A DNA stretch of 5,187 bases from Pseudomonadota bacterium (GTDB lineage Bacteria > Pseudomonadota > Alphaproteobacteria > Thalassobaculales > Thalassobaculaceae): the NCBI GenBank assembly GCA_027623845.1, contig JAQBUJ010000286.1, positions 1 to 5,187 of the forward strand. The letters run 5' to 3'. Positions 1 through 5,187 of the stretch are shown here, piece after piece. The notes under the pieces are model-generated. The model did not search any database. It was given only the letters and a program-made list of their open reading frames with translations, and was not told the origin of the DNA. The number at the start of each line of letters is the position of its first letter. Position 1 is the stretch's first letter. Position numbers and translations under genes: made by a program.

Positions 1-42
1 CTGATATGTATACCATAATCGCGCAGTGCTGGCGTCAAATGA

Positions 43-240
43 ACGGTTCACCTGGGAAATGCGGGATTAAACGAGCAATCTCATCCTTTCCGCTATTGGC
101 CGAGTTTCGAGGTCGTGAAGTGGTACTCAGCGCATTTGCCGTTTAGCACTTTCGGCGCGGATGATGGGAACCACCGCCACGTAAACCAGTTCATGATTGA
201 CTATCTCACGGATAAATTTCTGATGAGCGCTTTTTATTAA
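43..240 (+). pseudogene. 3' remnant of a GSCFA-like domain protein
   Basis: From the TGA at 40-42 to the TAA at 238-240 this frame is open for 65 codons. It reads like real protein: residues RYWPSFEVVKWYSAH are followed by a stretch with FGADDGNHRHV and a hydrophobic/acidic tail ending in SAFY. An aromatic-P-S-[FY]-E-[IV]-V motif followed by D-D and R-H-V near the C-terminus recalls GSCFA-domain proteins (SGNH/GDSL-like hydrolase relatives of unknown substrate). That family call is from memory of the motif and is tentative. No start codon with a ribosome binding site precedes the conserved part, and the frame is closed at 40-42. The gene is therefore either frameshifted near its junction or has lost its 5' portion. 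Frames 2 and 3 stay open over about 5-67 and 3-152, which allows a frameshift in that interval. The remnant ends just before the insertion-sequence end described next. Confidence 0.4.
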
Positions 241-256
241 CGTCGCCAAGGCTTTC

Positions 257-461
257 AGAGTAGGGGTGGTTGGGTTTGTTTGAACAGGTTTTGTGGCTTT
301 TTAGGTGGATTTCCCCCTCGGCTATCTCGCCACCGATACGGGTGTCAGCTGGTAAAGTAAGCTTGGTCGGGTTTTTTACCGTCAAGCGATCAATGTGGGC
401 GTCGTTCGTTGTAGAAGCCGATGTGCGTGGTTGGTACACGGTGACGCGCCGGGTGGTCGTA
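257..461 (-). mobile_element. Degraded 3' end of an IS3-family insertion sequence
   Basis: On the minus strand this stretch holds the last part of an IS3-type transposase followed by about 85 bases resembling the terminal non-coding tail and inverted repeat of such elements. The tail reads, in minus sense, through AAAACCTGTTCAAACAAACC and then CAACCACCCCTA near 259-270, which is typical of the outer end of many IS3-family copies. The exact boundary, at about 257-262, is inferred, because the other end of the element and any target-site duplication are not visible. Only the 3' end survives; the integrase core with its DDE residues is absent. The element abuts the end of the GSCFA-like remnant, consistent with an old insertion followed by decay. 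Confidence 0.7.
345..461 (-). pseudogene. IS3-family transposase C-terminal fragment with internal stop
   Basis: Read on the minus strand from 461 down to a TGA at 347-345, the translation contains THIGFYNERRPH, then a TGA stop at 392-390, then SLDGKKPDQAYFTS. The pattern [FY]-YN-x-RRPH-x-SL-x-G-x-x-P-x-x-[AV]-YF is the signature C-terminus of IS3-family OrfB transposases. In intact members the position of the stop is an ordinary residue such as S or Q, so a nonsense mutation is seen directly. A TAA at 464-462 closes the frame upstream, and no recognisable rve (DDE) domain precedes it. The fragment is about 38 codons, against the 250-300 usual for OrfB. It cannot encode a functional transposase. 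Confidence 0.8.
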
Positions 462-631
462 TTACCTTCCTTAAACCTGTACCGCATGCCCGTTGTCCTC
501 CATAGGTGTGGGGATCTCGATCAGTTCTTTGGCCATTGATGATGGTCTTGACTATGCGCTTTAGTCTTGTCGTCGGTGCCCAGTGTTAGATTTCGACCGC
601 CAACCGAAAAAAAACATCGCTAACACCTGAG
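462..631. other. Non-coding or fully decayed stretch
   Basis: I see no convincing gene here. A short minus-strand reading frame begins with an ATG whose complement lies at 534-536 and ends after about 21 codons. It has no recognisable similarity and may be decayed insertion-sequence sequence. Base composition is lower in GC than in the genes from 757 onward, and a run of A lies at 607-614. The poly-A is not preceded by a GC hairpin on the strand that would make it a terminator. Confidence 0.5.
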
Positions 632-766
632 GTGAAACACATCACGATCAAGGTTTTCAGCGCCGGGATGCGTACATCGTTTGACGGGGCAGGCGAATTG
701 GATTGTGTTGGGACCGTTGGCCGACGCGGCCTGAACACCAACATCATCCGGGAATCATGGCGTTAG
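632..766 (+). CDS. Possible small leader ORF overlapping the adaptor start
   Basis: A GTG at 632 opens a 44-codon frame ending at TAG 764-766. Its translation starts with MKHITIKVFSAGMRTSFDG and ends in RESWR. The frame is open from 590, overlaps the preferred adaptor start at 757 by 10 bases, and lies in a different frame, so translational coupling is conceivable. I do not recognise the peptide, and there is no clear Shine-Dalgarno sequence in front of the GTG. It may be a chance open frame in the adaptor's 5' untranslated region or the tail of a decayed gene. Reported at low confidence because it is the only open frame that fills the gap between the insertion-sequence remnant and the efflux genes. 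Confidence 0.15.
   Translation: MKHITIKVFSAGMRTSFDGAGELDCVGTVGRRGLNTNIIRESWR
681..709 (+). promoter_or_regulatory. Weak candidate promoter for the efflux operon
   Basis: A TTGACG hexamer at 681-686 matches the sigma-70-type -35 box at five of six positions. A 17-base spacer leads to TGTGTT at 704-709, which is a poor -10 box. This places a start point about 40 bases before the adaptor ATG at 757. No operator palindrome is apparent. The call rests on the -35 match and position only. Confidence 0.2.
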
Positions 767-1860
767 CACCAAAAAAACGTGGAGCGTTGAAGTGGGCGGC
801 CTTACTCACCGTGGTCGGGATGCTGGGTTTCTCGTCCTACGAATTCTTCTATTGGTATACGCATGTCTATGAGTTCGATGCGCGGATCCGCACCGACCTG
901 ACCCGCATTTCCAGCCGGGTGAACGGGACCATCGAGGCAATCGAGGTTGCCGAGGGAGATCGGGTGAGCGCCGGCGATCTGCTGGTCAGCATGAAGGCGG
1001 GCGCGGTTCGCCAAAGGATCGCGGCGTTGAAGGCCGATCTGTTGGGCGCCACCGCCCGGCATGCCAAACTGTCGGCGCAGAAACATGCGCTGGAGGCGGA
1101 TCTCGACGCCAAGGTCGCGACCAAGCGGGAATTGGTTCGGGCGCTGGAAGTTGAGCGTCAGGCGCTGATCGACCGCCATACGCTGGCCACGAAAAAATTG
1201 AAGCGCACGGTATTCCTGGTCAGCAAAAACCTGACATCGCAACAGGTTTTGGAGGATAGCCAGGATCGGGTGCTGGAGCTTTCCGGTAAGCTCAATGTCG
1301 CCAGCGCTAAGGTCAAGGTCGCCGGGCGTGAGGTCGCGGAGATTGAGGCCGGGCGGGCGGATATCGCGGTGCTGGATGAAGAAATCAAGATCTCCGGCAT
1401 CGATTCGATTCGGCTGAACGCGCAGATCAAGGAGCAAGAGGTAGACTTGGCCGAACGCTTCATTCGCAGCCCGATCGACGGTGTGATCGATCGCATATTC
1501 AAGAACAAGGGTGAATATGTCGAAGATGCCGACGAATTGCTGCTTATGCATGATCCCAAGAATATTTGGATCGAAGCGAATATCGGCGAGGACGAGATTC
1601 GTCTGGTGCGGGTTGGTCAGGCGGTGAAGGTCGATCTGGATGCCTATCCCTATAATACCTTCAAAGGCGAGGTCGCGGCGATTGGCGGGGTGACCGTGGC
1701 CGACTTGAAACTGGCCGGTAATGACGCGACCGCCAAATCGCTTAAATCGACCCAGAAAATACCAGTTAAAATCACCTTGCTCGACCCGCCGCCGATAACC
1801 GCGCCGGGCATGCTGGTCGAGGTGAATATCCAGGTTCGTGACCAGGTAGCGCTGCCGTGA
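757..1860 (+). CDS. HlyD/EmrA-type membrane fusion (periplasmic adaptor) protein
   Basis: This is an inner-membrane-anchored periplasmic adaptor that would link an inner-membrane pump to an outer-membrane channel. With the ATG at 757 it has 367 residues. A short basic N-terminus (PKKR) precedes one membrane anchor at about 12-35. The first half of the biotinyl-lipoyl-like domain is at 51-80, with SRVNGTIEAIEVAEGDRVSAGD. A long charged, heptad-rich coiled-coil hairpin spans about 81-232. The second lipoyl half is at 233-267 (RSPIDGVIDRIFKNKGEYV), and a beta-barrel region spans about 268-361 (VGQAVKVDLDAYP). Domain order and length are normal for the family. A TTG at 703 in the same frame would add 18 residues (MCWDRWPTRP...), but these look unlike a signal anchor, and GGGA lies just before the ATG, so 757 is preferred. 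The stop overlaps the downstream MFS gene, which is presumably its pump partner. The substrate is unknown. Confidence 0.9.
   Translation: MALAPKKRGALKWAALLTVVGMLGFSSYEFFYWYTHVYEFDARIRTDLTRISSRVNGTIEAIEVAEGDRVSAGDLLVSMKAGAVRQRIAALKADLLGATARHAKLSAQKHALEADLDAKVATKRELVRALEVERQALIDRHTLATKKLKRTVFLVSKNLTSQQVLEDSQDRVLELSGKLNVASAKVKVAGREVAEIEAGRADIAVLDEEIKISGIDSIRLNAQIKEQEVDLAERFIRSPIDGVIDRIFKNKGEYVEDADELLLMHDPKNIWIEANIGEDEIRLVRVGQAVKVDLDAYPYNTFKGEVAAIGGVTVADLKLAGNDATAKSLKSTQKIPVKITLLDPPPITAPGMLVEVNIQVRDQVALP
1844..1849 (+). promoter_or_regulatory. Ribosome binding site favouring the GTG start of the MFS gene
   Basis: AGGTAG lies seven bases before the GTG at 1857, inside the 3' end of the adaptor gene. 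Alternative ATGs at 1863 and 1872 are less well placed; the GGAG at 1865-1868 is only three bases before the second. This supports start at 1857 and translational coupling through the GTGA overlap. Confidence 0.5.
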
Positions 1861-3221
1861 ACATGGAGCGCATGGATTGGCGGGTGGTGCTGACTTTCGC
1901 CACGTCGTCAATGCTGTTGCAGCAGGCCTTCTCCTATGTTTGTCAGATCGTTATGCCGTTTCTGGCCGACCGGTTGGCTGAGGAGTTCGGCATTTCCCGG
2001 GCCTGGCTGGGCATGTACCTGTTCATCCAGAACATCGCGGCGATCGCTGCGGCGATGGGATGTGGCGCCCTGATCGTTCGGTTGGGGCCGTTGCGGATCA
2101 GCCAGTATTGCCTGCTTCTCATGGGAGGCAGCTTGTTTGTGATCTCGACCGGGGTGCTCTGGCTCTATCCATTAGCGGCGATCCTGCTGGGCGCGGCGTC
2201 GGTTTCCACGCCCGCCAGCTCGCATATTTTGGCTCGGTTTTGCCCGCTGCGACTGGCGCCGCTGATCTTTTCGGTCAAGCAGACCGGTGTCCCGGTCGGC
2301 GCGCTGATCGGCGGGTTGCTGATTCCGGCGTTGCTTGGTTTGGGAATTTACAGCGCCACCCTGGGAGGTTCAGTCCACCTCGATGCTTTCGGCACGGCTT
2401 TCGTCTGCGGCCTGCTGGTCTACTCGATCGCGGTGATGCTGCAGCCGCTGCGGGCGCATTTTGACTCCGATCGCAAGCCCGACACCAAGTTCTCGTTCTC
2501 CGGGGCGGTGCAGACCATGCGCATCGTGGTTTCCGACGCGAAACTGCGAGACCTGGTGCTGCTCGCCTTCACCTTGGGAGGCCTGCAATCAATATGGTCG
2601 GGATTCTTCATTCTGTTTTTGATCGACAGGCTGGACTACACCGAGGTCGAGGCTGGAACCGCTTTTGCGATCGCCAGTTTCACCGCGGTCGGCGCCCGCA
2701 TTCTGTGGGGATGGCTCGGCAGCACGATTGTCTCGCCGCGGGTGGTGCTTGGCATGCTTTGCATTCTCGCCGCCGTGTCGGCGGTGCTGACCGGGTTTTA
2801 TGATGTCGGGTGGAGTCTGAACGGGCTGATCGCGGTGGCGATCGTCTTTAATATTTCCTCGTTAAGCTGGCATGGCGTGTTGCTGGCTGAGACCGCGCGA
2901 CTGGCGCCGGAAGGGCAGGTCGGCGGCATCACCGGGGGCGTGCTGGCTTTCACCTCGGTGGCGATGATGATCTATCCGGCGGTCTATGGCGGCCTTTTGG
3001 CGGTGACCGATTCCTACGGCATCGGGTTCATTCTCGGCGGTGTGCCGGCCCTGTTTTGCGCCTTCGTGTTCTTCAACCCCCCGCTTGAGGGGTCCTGGCT
3101 CGGTGAGATCCTGCGGGGGCTCGGTTGGGTGTTGCATCCGACCCGGCTGGCGGCGTTGCTCATCCTTTCGGCGGTCTCGATGGCCGGCGCTGCGATACTG
3201 GTTTTTCAGCGCCTGGTTTGA
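1857..3221 (+). CDS. MFS transporter, probable efflux pump partner of the adaptor
   Basis: This 454-residue integral inner-membrane protein of the major facilitator superfamily probably exports a small molecule by proton antiport; the substrate cannot be read from sequence. Hydrophobic segments fall at about 10-36, 48-73, 80-100, 101-118, 133-162, 177-198, then a polar cytoplasmic loop at 199-228, then 229-257, 266-288, 296-315, 321-345, 356-383 and 388-407. A motif-A-like G-x-L-x-x-R-x-G sits between segments 2 and 3 (GALIVRLGPLR, about 70-80). SVKQTGVPVGALIGG at 139-153 in segment 5 resembles the substrate/antiporter helix of many MFS_1 members. A further hydrophobic stretch at about 430-451 would be a thirteenth segment, beyond the usual 12. 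The start overlaps the adaptor stop by four bases (GTGA), the strongest evidence that the two work together as in EmrAB-like systems. EmrB-type pumps, however, usually have 14 segments and about 500 residues. Family membership is certain; the efflux role is inferred from context. Confidence 0.88.
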   Translation: MNMERMDWRVVLTFATSSMLLQQAFSYVCQIVMPFLADRLAEEFGISRAWLGMYLFIQNIAAIAAAMGCGALIVRLGPLRISQYCLLLMGGSLFVISTGVLWLYPLAAILLGAASVSTPASSHILARFCPLRLAPLIFSVKQTGVPVGALIGGLLIPALLGLGIYSATLGGSVHLDAFGTAFVCGLLVYSIAVMLQPLRAHFDSDRKPDTKFSFSGAVQTMRIVVSDAKLRDLVLLAFTLGGLQSIWSGFFILFLIDRLDYTEVEAGTAFAIASFTAVGARILWGWLGSTIVSPRVVLGMLCILAAVSAVLTGFYDVGWSLNGLIAVAIVFNISSLSWHGVLLAETARLAPEGQVGGITGGVLAFTSVAMMIYPAVYGGLLAVTDSYGIGFILGGVPALFCAFVFFNPPLEGSWLGEILRGLGWVLHPTRLAALLILSAVSMAGAAILVFQRLV

Positions 3222-3271
3222 TCGGATGGATCTTCGCTTGATCACGGTCCAACCCTAAAGCGCGACAAACC
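3222..3271. other. Short convergent intergenic gap, no clear terminator
   Basis: Fifty bases separate the convergent MFS and epimerase genes. I see no GC hairpin followed by a T run on either strand. Part of the gap is one copy of the 17-bp tandem repeat listed separately. CACGG near 3243 and CCGTG near 3288 could pair only across a distance of about 40 bases. Confidence 0.5.
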
Positions 3272-3286
3272 CTAAACCACGACAAA
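3253..3286. repeat. 17-bp tandem direct repeat across the epimerase stop codon
   Basis: CCCTAAAGCGCGACAAA at 3253-3269 is followed immediately by CCCTAAACCACGACAAA at 3270-3286. The two match at 15 of 17 positions. The second copy contains the epimerase stop codon (CTA at 3272-3274, read as TAG on the minus strand) and the codons for its last residues. The first copy lies just beyond the stop. A small slippage duplication at the gene's 3' end is the simplest explanation. Confidence 0.75.
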
Positions 3287-4273
3287 GCCGTGCGCGTAGG
3301 GATCGCGATCATCGATGAAGATGGTGTTGAGGCCGGTGACCCGGGCCCAACCCTGGACCGAGGGGACAATCGCCGGGGTGTCGCCAACGGTGGTCTCTGC
3401 TTCGATCCGACCGGTGAACAGACTGGCGATGATGCTCTCATGGACGAAGCTGTCGCCAACCCGCAACCGGCCGCGCGCGGCAAGCTGCGCCATCCGCGCC
3501 GAGGTGCCGGTTCCACAGGGCGACCGGTCGATCGCCTTGTCTCCGTAATACACCGCGTTGCGGGCGTCGGCCCCGTCCCGGGTCGGGCGTCCGGTCCACA
3601 TGATATGGGAAAGCCCCTGGATCGCCGGCTCTTCGGGATGGACGAAGCGATAGGTCTCGTTCATCGCCCGGCGCAGTTCGCGCGCCATGTCGACCAGTTC
3701 GGAGGCCTTGTAGTCGGCCATGTCGGTAAAGCCCTCCTGCGGCTCGACAATGGCGTAGAAATTACCGCCATAGGCGACGTCGACGGTCAGCTTTCCAAGA
3801 TGCGGCGAGGTGATCTCAAGATCGCTGGAATGCAGGAATGACGGGACGTTGGTCAGGCGCACGCTGTCGACGTGTTCGCCCTCCATCTGGTATTCGGCGA
3901 CGATCCTGCCGGCCGGGGCGTCAAGGACCAGACGGCCCGGCTGGGCCGGCGTCGCCAGCCCGCGTTCGATGGCCACGGTGACCGTGCCAATCGTCCCATG
4001 CCCGCACATCGGCAAACAGCCGGAGGTTTCGATGAACAGAATCCCAACATCGCAATCATCGCGGGTCGACGGCATCAGGATCGAGCCGGACATCATGTCG
4101 TGGCCGCGCGGCTCGAACATCAGGCCGGTGCGGATCCAGTCCAGGTTCTCGAGAAAATACGCCCGCCGTTCGATGGCGCTGGCGCCCGGCAGCGTTGGCG
4201 CGCCACCGGCGACGACGCGTACCGGGTTGCCGCAGGTATGGGCGTCGACGCAAAAGAAGGTATGGCTGGCCAT
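3272..4273 (-). CDS. 4-hydroxyproline 2-epimerase (proline racemase family)
   Basis: This cytoplasmic, cofactor-independent epimerase would interconvert trans-4-hydroxy-L-proline and cis-4-hydroxy-D-proline, the first step of bacterial hydroxyproline breakdown to 2-oxoglutarate. It has 333 residues, the length I recall for Brucella-type hydroxyproline epimerases, which it resembles throughout. The N-terminus has FFCVDAHTCGNPVRVV, the first catalytic cysteine is C90 in MCGHGTIG, and the second is C253 in DRSPCGTGTSAR, with D249 just before it. Having cysteine at both sites argues for racemase/epimerase chemistry and against the trans-3-hydroxyproline dehydratase branch, in which the first cysteine is replaced by Ser or Thr. 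RTGLMFEPRGHDMMSG at 48-63 and the C-terminal NTIFIDDRDPYAHGF are also family-typical. In minus sense GGACAGG precedes the ATG by five bases and supports this start. It is convergent with the efflux genes and divergent from the SDR. Proline racemase activity is the main alternative. Confidence 0.92.
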   Translation of the reverse strand: MASHTFFCVDAHTCGNPVRVVAGGAPTLPGASAIERRAYFLENLDWIRTGLMFEPRGHDMMSGSILMPSTRDDCDVGILFIETSGCLPMCGHGTIGTVTVAIERGLATPAQPGRLVLDAPAGRIVAEYQMEGEHVDSVRLTNVPSFLHSSDLEITSPHLGKLTVDVAYGGNFYAIVEPQEGFTDMADYKASELVDMARELRRAMNETYRFVHPEEPAIQGLSHIMWTGRPTRDGADARNAVYYGDKAIDRSPCGTGTSARMAQLAARGRLRVGDSFVHESIIASLFTGRIEAETTVGDTPAIVPSVQGWARVTGLNTIFIDDRDPYAHGFVVV

Positions 4274-4450
4274 GGTACCTGTCCGGCTGGGGGCGAGAGT
4301 TGGTTACAGTTTAGCGTTTCGCCTTCGGATTGCCATCTTTTCGCCCAGACTTTAGGCTGTCCTGGCCGCCGTCGAAATCCCCTGTGGGGTCGCCATAATG
4401 CGGCAGCGACGGCGGTGGCGGAAATGCTGATTGTTAATGCACGGGTTACC

Positions 4451-4472
4451 TTGCCGGCAAAAGCGCCGGAAA
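4451..4472. repeat. Imperfect inverted repeat upstream of the SDR gene
   Basis: TTGCCGGC and GCCGGAAA form arms with one mismatch around a six-base centre (AAAAGC). The centre of the repeat is about 53 bases before the GTG start at 4515, a position suitable for an operator or a 5' untranslated hairpin. No T run follows it, so it is not an intrinsic terminator. High-GC sequence produces such repeats by chance. Confidence 0.3.
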
Positions 4473-4502
4473 CCAAGTAAGCTTGAAAATCAGATCAAAT
4501 CC

Positions 4503-4508
4503 AGGGAG
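4503..4508 (+). promoter_or_regulatory. Ribosome binding site fixing the SDR start at GTG 4515
   Basis: AGGGAG sits six bases before GTG 4515. The nearby ATG at 4513 is followed at once by TGA and cannot be the start. The reading frame from 4515 begins MSKGLLIVTGGSRGIG, so the glycine-rich cofactor motif falls at the usual distance from the N-terminus. Confidence 0.8.
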
Positions 4509-4514
4509 CGGCAT

Positions 4515-5187
4515 GTGAGTAAGGGGTTGTTGATTGTGACCGGCGGTAGCCGTGGTATCGGCGCCGCGACCGCCATTCGCGCGGCGGCGGAAGGCTGGGA
4601 CGTCGCGGTGAATTACGCGCGCGACGCGGCGGCGGCTGATCGTGTGGCGCTGCAGGTTCGGGCGGCTGGCTGCAAGGCGGTGACCATTCAGGGTGATATG
4701 AACGAGGAGGCCGATATCCTGCGGCTGTTCGAGACCGCCGAGCGGGAACTTGGTCCGGTCAAGGGATTGGTGACCAGCGCCGGCACCACCGGGCGCGGCA
4801 CCCGGGTCGAGGACATGACGGCCGAGGCCATGCGTCAGGTGGTTGGCTTGAACGTCGTCGGCTTGATGCTGTCCTGTCGCGAGGCGGTTAAGCGGATGTC
4901 GACGAAGAATGGCGGCGCCGGTGGTCAGATCGTCAACCTGGGCTCGGTCGCCTCGCGGTTGGGCGGGCCGAACGAATTCGTGCACTACGCCGCCTCGAAA
5001 GGCGCGGTGGATTCCTTCACCCTCGGCCTGGCCCGCGAGGTGGCGGTCGAGGGTATTCGGGTCAATGCGGTTTCCCCGGGAATGATCGATACCGAAATCC
5101 ATGCCGCCGCTGGTCTGCCGGACCGCGCCGTCAATGCGGTGCCGGGTATCCCGATGCGCCGCGTCGGCCAACCGGAGGAAGTCGCCG
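4515..5187 (+). CDS. SDR-family oxidoreductase, YgfF-like (3' end outside window)
   Basis: This is a cytoplasmic NAD(P)-dependent short-chain dehydrogenase/reductase of the classical type; the substrate is unknown. 224 residues are visible, so about 25 of the usual 245-250 lie beyond the right edge. The cofactor-binding motif TGGSRGIG is at 9-16, followed by the beta-2 strand VAVNYARD at 30-37. The catalytic tetrad is complete: N113 (GLNVVG), S144 (LGSVAS), Y158 and K162 (YAASK). The segment CREAVKRM...KNGG.GG.IVN.GSVASRLG.P.E closely resembles Escherichia coli YgfF as I remember it. The usual NNAG structural motif after beta-4 is TSAG here (87-90). NVxPG is present in the form NAVSPGMIDTE at 184-194. 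It is transcribed away from the epimerase. A FabG-like or sugar dehydrogenase role cannot be excluded. Confidence 0.9.
   Translation, partial: MSKGLLIVTGGSRGIGAATAIRAAAEGWDVAVNYARDAAAADRVALQVRAAGCKAVTIQGDMNEEADILRLFETAERELGPVKGLVTSAGTTGRGTRVEDMTAEAMRQVVGLNVVGLMLSCREAVKRMSTKNGGAGGQIVNLGSVASRLGGPNEFVHYAASKGAVDSFTLGLAREVAVEGIRVNAVSPGMIDTEIHAAAGLPDRAVNAVPGIPMRRVGQPEEVA

Larger units (their letters stand above)
4274..4514. promoter_or_regulatory. Divergent intergenic region between epimerase and SDR genes
   Basis: This 241-bp region should carry promoters for both divergent genes. For the epimerase, a weak minus-strand -10 candidate TAAACT (plus-strand AGTTTA at 4308-4313) lies about 35 bases before the ATG, with TGGCAA 16 bases upstream as a poor -35. 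For the SDR, CATAAT at 4394-4399 resembles a -10 box but lacks a good -35. Small inverted repeats occur: CCCC-TGT-GGGG at 4379-4389, GTCGC/GCGAC at 4389-4393 and 4406-4410, and the arm pair listed separately at 4451-4472. I cannot assign any of these to a known regulator and see no gene in this stretch. Confidence 0.45.

Noticed and set aside
206..539. Two overlapping open frames of 89-93 codons on opposite strands in the left region
   Set aside because: They cover the IS3 remnant in the wrong frames. The minus-strand frame that carries the transposase signature is a different one, so these are chance openings.
607..614. Run of eight A bases considered as part of a terminator
   Set aside because: On the minus strand the T run would come before, not after, any hairpin, and no GC-rich stem is adjacent.
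703..756. TTG start at 703 for the adaptor
   Set aside because: The 18 extra residues are polar and rich in His, Trp and Pro, unlike an N-terminal anchor. The ATG at 757 gives the typical short basic head before the membrane segment.
802..1911. Long minus-strand open frame opposite the adaptor gene (369 codons)
   Set aside because: It is the complement of a well-supported HlyD-family gene. Its composition is the antisense shadow of GC-rich codons and it shows no recognisable domain.
3290..4480. Several plus-strand open frames opposite the epimerase (up to 202 codons)
   Set aside because: The minus-strand gene has full-length family similarity with catalytic residues; the plus-strand frames show none and are shadows.
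4446..5171. Minus-strand frame of 241 codons opposite the SDR
   Set aside because: The plus-strand SDR has a ribosome binding site, the cofactor motif and the catalytic tetrad. The antisense frame is unrecognisable.

Overview
The window looks like an Alphaproteobacterial chromosome segment, possibly Rhodospirillales-like. The genes from about 750 onward are GC-rich, have GC-biased third codon positions, and are tightly packed. The hydroxyproline epimerase closely resembles the Brucella/Rhizobiales type as I remember it. The genus is an inference; no RNA gene or other phylogenetic marker is present.

Layout. Bases 1-630 are a lower-GC scrap region holding two broken gene remnants. The first is the 3' end of a protein with a GSCFA-like C-terminus (43-240, plus strand). 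The second is the degraded 3' end of an IS3-family insertion sequence (about 257-461, minus strand), whose transposase tail carries an internal stop. After an uncertain leader region come two overlapping plus-strand genes: an HlyD/EmrA-type membrane fusion adaptor (757-1860) and an MFS transporter (1857-3221). They share a GTGA overlap and very probably form one efflux unit. Fifty bases later, convergent on the minus strand, is a 4-hydroxyproline 2-epimerase of the proline racemase family (3272-4273). It keeps both catalytic cysteines, and a 17-bp tandem duplication lies across its stop codon. A 241-bp divergent intergenic region (4274-4514) separates it from a YgfF-like short-chain dehydrogenase/reductase, which starts at a GTG at 4515 and runs off the right edge.

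How the parts fit together. The adaptor and MFS protein would span the inner membrane and periplasm and export an unknown small molecule; no outer-membrane channel gene is present. The epimerase would convert trans-4-hydroxy-L-proline to cis-4-hydroxy-D-proline, the first step of bacterial hydroxyproline catabolism, but no later enzyme of that pathway is visible. The SDR shares only the divergent promoter region with the epimerase, so a common pathway is speculative. I see no CRISPR array, tRNA, rRNA, phage gene or clearly new system. The least ordinary points are the pairing of an HlyD adaptor with an MFS protein that appears to have an extra C-terminal membrane segment, and the two gene remnants at the left edge.
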